Shown here: piece after piece, positions 57,351 to 64,000 of the stretch
How the letters are laid out: each line of letters opens with the position of its first letter
How positions within the stretch are numbered: the stretch's first letter is position 1
Assembly: GCA_963989245.1 (NCBI GenBank)
Contig: OZ022345.1
Span: 40,588,449-40,652,448 of the forward strand
Direction: 5' to 3'
Length of the DNA stretch: 64,000 bases
DNA from: Nansenia antarctica
Lineage: Eukaryota; Chordata; Actinopteri; Argentiniformes; Microstomatidae
The notes under the pieces: generated by a model
The model's input: the letters and a program-made list of their open reading frames with translations, nothing else
Database searches by the model: none
What the model was told of the DNA's origin: nothing
Program-made: the position numbers and the translations under genes

Positions 57351-57585
57351 GGGCGGCTGTGGCGCAGGAGGTAGAGCCGGCGAGGTTGGCAGATCAGCAG
57401 TTTGAGCCCCGGCTGGCCACATCTCGAGGTGTCCTTGGGCAAGACACTGAACCCCAAATTGCTCCCAATGTGCGGGCCGGCGTCTTGTATGGTAGCTTGC
57501 TGCCATTGGTGTGTGAATGGGTGAATGAAGGCCATTGTAAAACACTTTGGAATAAGGTGCTATATAAGTCAGTCCATTTGCCATT
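57351..57585 (+). mobile_element. tRNA-derived SINE, GGGCAAGACACTGAA family
   Basis: Head GCGGCTGTGGCGCAGGAGG with A-box-like TGGCGCAGGAGG and a decayed B box (AGTTTGAGCCCC). Body TGTCCTTGGGCAAGACACTG and TGGTAGCTTGCTGCCATTGG match the 38.7-kb copy, ending TCCATTTGCCATT. The mutated B box suggests an older copy. Confidence 0.85.
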
Positions 57586-57733
57586 ATACAGTGTATGTAG
57601 GAGTCCAGGGCACCGTCCGGTGAATATGTAATAGAAATCCAACCCCAGCCTCGTTGATTGTAAGTGACAGTCGTCTACCACTGGTCAGCTTGTTAGCTGA
57701 CATGTTATTTAGTCTGATGGATGGAGTTGTATC

Positions 57734-58511
57734 TAGGGATGTCCCTATCCGATCCACGGCATCGGTATCTGTGTGATATTGGTCCAGAATGCTGGATCGC
57801 AGATCGGATGGGAAAAAAAATAGGCTCCGGTCTGCGCTCCTGATCTGGTGTGTCACTCACGTGATGACAACAGTAGTAGTCAGTGGTCATGTGTATGAGA
57901 GTTGGCTAGTAGCTACCTGTGTGTAATGAGTCTGACAATGTCATGATGCCAGCTGGTGAAACCATTTGCAAGTAATTTTTAGTTTTTTACATAGTCTGAA
58001 ACTACAGATTGTAAGCTTTCATATGATGTGTCATACATTGAAATCGAAGAAAATGCAAGATGACATGAGTATTTGCATGTTGGTGCACCTCAAGAATGGG
58101 AATGCGACAGAATGGGAGAAAAGTGACTGATCAAACCACAACAACAAACGTTGCTAACAGCTAGCGGCTAACAGTGGTACATCTCTACGACTGTCTAACT
58201 GCGTTTTTATACCATCACAACATGCTGAGAGAATATCGACATGCTAAAAACACATAACTACACATAATTAGATTAACTCACAGTCTTTGCTTTTGAACAT
58301 GTCCGAAAACGAAAGTATGTAAGTCATTATCACTTACCGGTAGCCTACGGCAAACGAGAACAGTGAGTAGGTTGGTATTGTTGTGCCATCAGTCGACGAC
58401 GCACATGTTTGGCAAGTTTGCATCATTGTATCGGATCGTAAATAGCGTTCCATATCTCAGATTCAACGTCGGCCCGATACCGATGCTCAGTATGGGAATG
58501 GTGCGTCTCTA
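57734..58511. mobile_element. hAT-like element, decayed
   Basis: Left TAGGGATGTCCCTATCCGATCC-type end (TAGGGATGTCCC) and right end GATACCGATGCTC...GGTGCGTCTCTA, with ATCGGTATC/GATACCGATG motifs near both ends. No 8-bp duplication survives. 778 bp, no transposase seen. Confidence 0.5.
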
Positions 58512-58711
58512 GATGAGAGTATCATAGAGGCATGTTAAAGGTCCATTTCAGAAGATTACAAATCATATGGTTCATATTATGCATGATGTATCACATGCAT
58601 CCATCTCTTACCCCAATAAACCATAAAACTTTTTTTTCCCAAAATGTTTGTTCTGCTGCTGTTAGAGAGCAATGATTTCCTCTGTACAGCGAGATTCAAT
58701 TTCGGGTTTTT

Positions 58712-59121
58712 GGTCAGAGCAGACACGGTCAGAGCAGACACGGTCAGAGCAGACATGGTCAGAGCAGACATGGTCAGACATGGTCAGAGCAGACACGGTC
58801 AGAGCAGACACGGTCAGAGCAGACACGGTCAGAGCAGACACGGTCAGAGCAGACACGGTCAGACACGGTCAGAGCAGACACGGTCAGAGCAGACATGGTC
58901 AGACACGGTCAGAGCAGACACGGTCAGAGCAGACATGGTCAGAGCAGACACGGTCAGAGCAGACACGGTCAGAGCAGACACGGTCAGAGCAGACATGGTC
59001 AGACATGGTCAGAGCAGACACGGTCAGAGCAGACATGGTCAGAGCAGACACGGTCAGACACGGTCAGAGCAGACACGGTCAGAGCAGACACGGTCAGAGC
59101 AGACACGGTCAGAGCAGACAC
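58712..59121 (+). repeat. 15-bp minisatellite with 10-bp deletion variants
   Basis: I count 24 units of GGTCAGAGCAGACAY (15 bp) and 5 units of GGTCAGACAY (10 bp), which accounts for all 410 bp. Frames through it are not genes. Confidence 0.96.
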
Positions 59122-60623
59122 GGGCGTGGAGAGATGGAGAGGTTTTGTCGTCCTCCTCCCACGCTCTCATTTGGCCTTCGATGGCGCCCGAGCCCCGTTA
59201 GTCGTTAGCGAGATGAATGAGCTAACAGGAAGGAAGCACTAGCGGAGACTAATGACAAATGTGGCTTTTTCGGGGGTGGGGGGGGGGAGGGGACTGTCGG
59301 CCCCCGTTAGCACAAACGCAATGTTCCGGTGTCGAGGGGATATCAAACGAACGGTTGACAAATTAATGGAGGCAACATTTTGAGCGGAGGAGAGAGAGAG
59401 CAAGTTAATGGTAGTCCTTTCTGCATCTCTCTTGCTCTCTTCCCCCCGCCCCCCCCTCTCCCTCCTTCCCTTCCCTGTTTTATTTTCCCACTGTGTATTT
59501 CCCTTCTTACTTCACTTTTGTTTTTCCTCCATCGCCTTTTACCCCGTCGCCCTCGTGCTCTGTCGCCCTTTGTTACTTTCTCACACACTGGCCGACACTC
59601 ATGAGCATCACACAATGACCAGCCCAGTCTCTCTCACACTCGGCTCACACGGACGGTAGCATACGATCCCATCACGTGAACTGAACACACACACACACAC
59701 ACACACACACATACCCACCCACACACCGACACGGCACAACACGACATCCACATGACATGACATTCACATGATGAGAACCCCTTAGCATGCATTATACCCT
59801 CCTCTCACACAGACCTAACTCCCTCACTTCCCATTCAACCTTATGATGAATGCTCCACCAGATTGCTCAGGGCCACCGAGCTAGCAAAAACAAGAGCGCT
59901 AACTACCCTAGCTGCCTAGCTGCTCCCCATTTTACCGCCAGTCATTAGAGCTAAAGGCGTCCTTGGTGCTATCCCTCTTCTTCCCAAACACTGCTCCCTG
60001 AGGACACTATGAACCCACTCGACTATCGTGGGGACCTTCTATCGTTTTGCCAGTAGGCCGGGTCTGAAAGCGTTAATGGGGTGGAGGGGGGAGTGCAGAG
60101 TTGCCCCAGTCGCCTGAACGGTGGTAGGGGGTTGAAACGCTGAGTGACTATTTATAGACACGCAAAGGAGTCTCCCTCACCCGCCACCCCCACCGCTCGC
60201 TCTCTCTCTCTCGCTCTCACACACACACGTACACGCTCAGAGCATAAAGGGTCTGATTGTTGTCCCTCCTCTTCATTAATCTGACCGTTACACCGATTCA
60301 AAAGGGTTCCCCTCTTTTCCACGTGTCTCATCAGCCAACTATTTTAAATGTTTAAAAATGTCATCTTTATTTTTTACAGGGGAAAACACACTGAGCCTAT
60401 TTTGCAGGTGCACCCTGTCCACAATATCTATATAATTAGAAAACAACACATACAAAATACAACACAGTTGAATACAGAAATCATTACATCATAATGAAAC
60501 CACATCACATCCTTCACCAAAGAGGTCCTCAATCGACACACTAAATTGCCCGAGCGGCACCAGAACAACCAACTGAAATACTTTTTTTGCAGATGCCCAG
60601 CAGTGAGGTGAGCGCTATGACTA
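59122..60623. other. No gene seen; CA tract at 59,686-59,713
   Basis: 59,150-59,250 is non-repetitive and might be regulatory; the rest is pyrimidine-rich or AT-rich. A retro-like AATAA-rich stretch at 60,340-60,500 is not identified. Confidence 0.4.
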
Positions 60624-60637
60624 AAAGCAGAATTAGT

Positions 60638-60841
60638 GGGGCGCTTAGGTGGCGTAGCGGGTTAAGCGCTGACCATGTAACCGCAGGGTCCCCGGTTCGA
60701 TTCCGGCCGGGGACATATCCTGCATGTCATCCCTCCTCTCTCTCTCGCCCATCCTTCCTGTCTAAATCTTCACTGTATCCGTCAAATAAAATGAAAAATA
60801 TGAGTGGGACTGCCCCACTCAGAAAAAAAGAAAAGAAAAAG
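60638..60841 (+). mobile_element. tRNA-derived SINE with 3' hairpin, copy 1
   Basis: Starts GGGGCGCTTAGGTGGCGTAG with A box TGGCGTAGCGGG and a consensus B box GGTTCGATTCC. Body CATATCCTGCATGTCATCCC and a CT-rich part, then AAATATGAGTGGGACTGCCC ending in CACTC and an A-rich tail. The perfect 14-bp duplication AAAGCAGAATTAGT (60,624-60,637 and 60,842-60,855) proves retroposition and fixes the edges. About 204 bp. Confidence 0.94.
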
Positions 60842-60855
60842 AAAGCAGAATTAGT

Positions 60856-61454
60856 TTGGCAGTTTATTGAACTTCAATAATAAGGTTAGGTAAACCCAGA
60901 CGTTTACGCAGTGAGGCTTCATACGTAAACATGGAGTACTGAGGAGATCTACAGGACTTTAACGAGGTCCAGCCAACCTTTTGAGGGTCAGGCTAACCAG
61001 GATCCAAACCTTGCAATTCCTCTCCTCAGGCTAACAGCTGTCTAGTAAACACAGCAGACCCCCCCGCCCCCCGGGAGACACAACTGACAACCAGAGAAGA
61101 AAGCAGTCTTGTACCTGACCCTAAACCGCCACCGCAATGTCAACCGCCATTGTGTTTTTTTCCTCACTTTGTTTTGCCTTTTGATTTGACGTGAACATAA
61201 ATACAAAGAATACAGATTAGAAGACAATTGCAAATTGAAAAAATCAACAACTAATGAGAACAATGGGGATGAAATGATGACCTCCTCTGTGGTTTGGTGT
61301 GGTCTGGTCATATCACATCCAGGGGGGATCAGGACCCATGTTGCATTATCTAATGAAGTTAGAAGGCCCTTGGTAAGAAGAGAGCGGCGATGACCCAGCT
61401 AAACCATCATCCCCAGATTACGCCGCTTACACTGAGTAACCGCCGGGAGTCGGG

Positions 61455-61460
<6 letters not shown>
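60856..61460. other. No gene seen
   Basis: Unique-looking DNA with short open frames only. Confidence 0.45.
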
Positions 61461-61517
<57 letters not shown>

Positions 61518-61555
61518 AGTATGTGTGAGTGTGTGTGTGTGTCTGTGCGTGTGTG
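61461..61555. repeat. (GT)n microsatellite
   Basis: About 95 bp of GT with minor GAGA interruptions, directly before the minisatellite. Confidence 0.95.
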
Positions 61556-61559
61556 AACC

Positions 61560-62033
61560 TCTGAACCCCTGAACCATCTACCCCTGAACCCTCTACCTCT
61601 GAACCCTCTACCTCTGAACCCTCTACCACTGAACCCTCTACCTCTGAACCCTCTACCACTGAACCCTCTACCTCTGAACCCTCTACCTCTGAACCCTCTA
61701 CCTCTGAACCCTCTACCACTGAACCCTCTACCTCTGAACCCTCTACCTCTGAACCCTCTACCACTGAACCCTCTACCCCTGAACCCTCTACCACTGAACC
61801 CTCTACCTCTGAACCCTCTACCTCTGAACCCTCTACCCCTGAACCCTCTACCTCTGAACCCTCTACCTCTGAACCCTCTACCTCTGAACCCTCTACCTCT
61901 GAACCCTCTACCTCTGAACCCTCTACCCCTGAACCCTCTACCCCTGAACCCTCTACCTCTAAACCCTCTACCTCTGAACCCTCTACCCCTGAACCCTCTA
62001 CCTCTGAACCCTCTACCTCTGACCTCTCTACCC
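61560..62033 (+). repeat. 15-bp minisatellite with three-way variant site
   Basis: About 30 units of CTCTACCTCTGAACC in strict 15-bp register from 61,576; the eighth base is T, A or C in different units. Edges are degenerate. The long minus-strand frames (VEGSE repeats) are a by-product of the period being a multiple of three. Confidence 0.96.
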
Positions 62034-62348
62034 TGTATTTGCCATTTTTTGTAACTGGCCTTTTCCCTGGCAGCCATACCTTGGGAAAGCGGGATCGAAA
62101 TCGGTGCGAATAAAATGTGGTGGCTTCTCGCCCGTCACTGATGAAGGCCGTTTTGTGAACAGGGTTGCGGTAAACAAACAAGCCATTCTGGGCCTATAGG
62201 AGCGCGGCACCAGGGCACGCAAGCAAGCGTGCTGATTTTAATTGTAATTAGAGTGAGGAAATTGGTGTAGGAAGCGAGCCAATGACATGGCAATGCTCTC
62301 TGACTCCCTGTTGTCCCTCTTGTTGCTTTGCTTTGCTTTGCTTGCTTT

Positions 62349-62371
62349 GTGTGTGTGTGTGTGTGTGTGTG

Positions 62372-62415
<44 letters not shown>
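62349..62415. repeat. (TG)n microsatellite
   Basis: GT tract with one TTG break. Confidence 0.95.
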
Positions 62416-62417
<2 letters not shown>

Positions 62418-62945
62418 GCCCGGGGGTGTTGGCCCCTGGGTGCAGAGCTTTTGACGGCTCTTTTGACGAGACAAAACAGCGTACTTGTCATGATCTGACA
62501 GCTCTCAGATGCCGTGTTGCCTAAGCGACCTTGTTAATGGCTCTTTGAACTGTGGCAGTTGACGGGTGCACAAAGGCATCTCTCCTTTCAAGATTTGCGA
62601 CCCGGCGTGGAAAGAGAAACGTTGGCATGGAGGGGTGAGCATCTCCCATTCAGGGACTCTGCAGCAAGCATGTAGTCAACATTGTCCAGTAGCGTGGGAG
62701 CACTGCACGCTGGTTACTAATGATAACAATGAGTGTGGACCACAACTCCTTTGTCTTTTTATTTAGTAGATGAACCGTGGTCTTGGCCGTTTTTCTAAAC
62801 TGTTTTAGAATCAAGTTCAAGTGTAACTTACAAAGGCTTCATGAAACATTCACAACCCCTGTACAAAGCTTACATAGACGTTCACAATCACTTATGATGC
62901 TAAAAGATATAAAGGATTTTGCTGATTATTTAACTGAATAAAGAT
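62416..62945. other. No gene seen
   Basis: Unique-looking DNA. Confidence 0.45.
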
Positions 62946-63110
62946 GGTTGGGTGCACACACAAGAAGCAGATATTTTCCTTGCTTTTAAGTAGTCATTTT
63001 ATTGATATCAACATTTAAGGCCGCCCTCTACAGGCGGTTCGGCTGGGACTTTTTCAAGGACAGCTGGTCGGCTATGCTTGAAAAAGCCTGCTTCTTCACA
63101 TGCACCAACC
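62946..63110. mobile_element. Possible MITE (imperfect inverted repeat)
   Basis: GGGTGCACACACAAGAAGCAG near 62,950 faces CTGCTTCTTCACATGCACC near 63,091, with a small inner hairpin CCGCCCTCTACAGGCGG at 63,023. No clean target duplication. Confidence 0.4.
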
Positions 63111-63204
63111 TCCTTTATTTAGTTAAAGAGTCTCTGCAGTTGAGAGAGCACTGTAGCTCAACTCTAATGTAATGTTAGCTTGGAGCAGGAACTTTGACTA
63201 TGTA

Positions 63205-63400
63205 GATAGATAGACAGATAGATATGCACTTTATTGATCCCAGAGGGGAAATTAAGGCGTTACAGCAGTTCCCAAACAGCAAAAACAAAGTAAAGTGACA
63301 TAGTAGAATAATAGAATTAAATAAAATAGACATTTGACATCTGAAACATTCTAGGTAACAACAGTCCAGTATGAGGCCTAGGCTACACAACGACAAAACA
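63205..63400 (-). mobile_element. LINE 3' tail
   Basis: (TAGA)n then GCACTTTATTGATCCCAGAG and GGGAAATTAAGGCGTTACAG is the reverse complement of a common fish LINE 3' end. No coding part recognised; right edge uncertain. Confidence 0.6.
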
Positions 63401-63640
63401 ACGACAAAACACAATTTCGATCTCTGTCCACACAGGCGTTTTCTCATTGTCGTGCAATGGAACCGTGTATTCAGGTACACTGGGCATGCGCGTACTGGTA
63501 GACCCAGAACATTATTACAATATAATTGAGACCGTGCTGTAAAATAATAGAAATTCATTCACTTTCATTAATTCGGTAGCATTGTCAACTCCTGATCAAT
63601 CTTCTCTCCACTTACATTACGTCTGCATCCAAGATGTGGC

Positions 63641-63841
63641 ATGTATATGTTACGGTACATGTGGGAATACGGTACATGTGGGAAAACTAGGGTTAGGGTT
63701 AGGTGCTAGGGTTACTTGGTACATGCTGGCATATCTAACCCTAACCCTAATCCTAACCCTAACCGTAGCACCCTAGCACCTAACCCTAACCCTAGTTTTC
63801 CCACATGTACCGTATTCCCACATGTACCGTAACATATACAT
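63641..63841. repeat. Perfect 72-bp inverted repeat with telomere-like units
   Basis: Left arm 63,641-63,712 and right arm 63,770-63,841 are exact reverse complements. Each arm has a doubled TACGGTACATGTGGGAA and then AGGGTTAGGGTTAGG. The 57-nt centre holds AACCCTAACCCTAA and TCCTAACCCTAACC. It would form a long hairpin. Confidence 0.93.
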
Positions 63842-64000
63842 TATTCATATGTGTAAATGTAGGTTGTATAAAAAGAGCTGATGCATAATAAACCTTATGA
63901 TAATTGTTATCATAAGTGCCTCTTGCTAAGATGTTTGCTTGCTAAGACGATAAATAATATTCCAGCACTGGTTTTCAAGAGTAGTCTATTTATAGCACAA

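Noticed and set aside
58644..59242. Open frames up to 185 codons encoding repeated VRADT-type units
   Set aside because: Created by the 15-bp minisatellite; 10-bp units shift the frame and open frames exist in all three phases.
60651..60713. Possible true tRNA gene (good A and B boxes)
   Set aside because: It is the head of a SINE: body, hairpin, A-tail and a 14-bp target duplication follow. The same holds for 38,690-38,745, 42,760-42,832 and 50,215-50,282.
61399..62181. 260- and 216-codon minus-strand frames (VEGSE and GRGFR repeats)
   Set aside because: Two overlapping frames of one 15-bp minisatellite plus a GT tract; no start context or non-repeat protein sequence.

Overview
The window looks like repeat-rich, gene-poor nuclear DNA from a teleost fish. 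The evidence is internal: several tRNA-derived SINE families, Rex1/L2/CR1-like LINE fragments, Tc1-like and hAT elements with ends of the kind common in fish, very long CA/GT arrays, and several minisatellites. Within teleosts I cannot place the species. A 200-base run of N at 5,270-5,469 is an assembly gap of arbitrary size. No convincing host protein-coding gene, rRNA, true tRNA gene or CRISPR array is visible. Three short splice-bounded stretches (near 21.6, 33.3 and 47.1 kb) are listed only as weak exon candidates, so the window is either intergenic or lies inside a very large intron.

Layout. 0-12.5 kb: LINE tails and fragments (1-205, 1.1-1.6, 4.7-5.2, 8.2-9.0, 10.3-10.7 kb), the lone left end of a Tc1-like element at 7.2 kb, and microsatellites including an inverted ATT/AAT pair. 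12.5-16 kb: two related Tc1/mariner-superfamily elements, one nested in the other, both carrying broken transposase genes. 17-24 kb: a non-autonomous hAT with possible 8-bp target duplication, three MITE-like palindromes and a LINE tail. 27.6-30.9 kb: a CA-rich array split by two hAT elements, each with a perfect 8-bp target-site duplication. 31.7-32.0 kb: a minisatellite. 35-37 kb: a stack in which a Rex1-like LINE sits in a SINE that sits in a Tc1 copy, beside a second Tc1 remnant. 38-43 kb: a piggyBac-like MITE, a SINE with a long target duplication, and a 1.9-kb terminal-inverted-repeat element containing another SINE. 46.9-50.4 kb: a third copy of one MITE family and a SINE.

The largest coherent unit is a minus-strand non-LTR retrotransposon (51.4-55.3 kb). 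It has an APE endonuclease and a reverse transcriptase with an intact FADD box. At its N-terminus is a 2A-like motif (GDIQLNPGP) after a short Leu-rich segment. Its frame is broken by two in-frame stops and one small deletion. 57-64 kb holds another hAT, two SINEs, two different 15-bp minisatellites, a LINE tail and a perfect 72-bp inverted repeat built partly of telomere-like TTAGGG/CCCTAA units.

How the parts relate: one SINE (50.2 kb) shares its 3' tail with L2-like LINE copies at 0-0.2 and 4.8-5.2 kb, which suggests a SINE/LINE partnership. Two copies of another SINE (42.6 and 60.6 kb) have clean 11- and 14-bp target duplications and share a 3' hairpin. Coordinates of element edges are by eye and, unless a target duplication is given, may be off by tens of bases.
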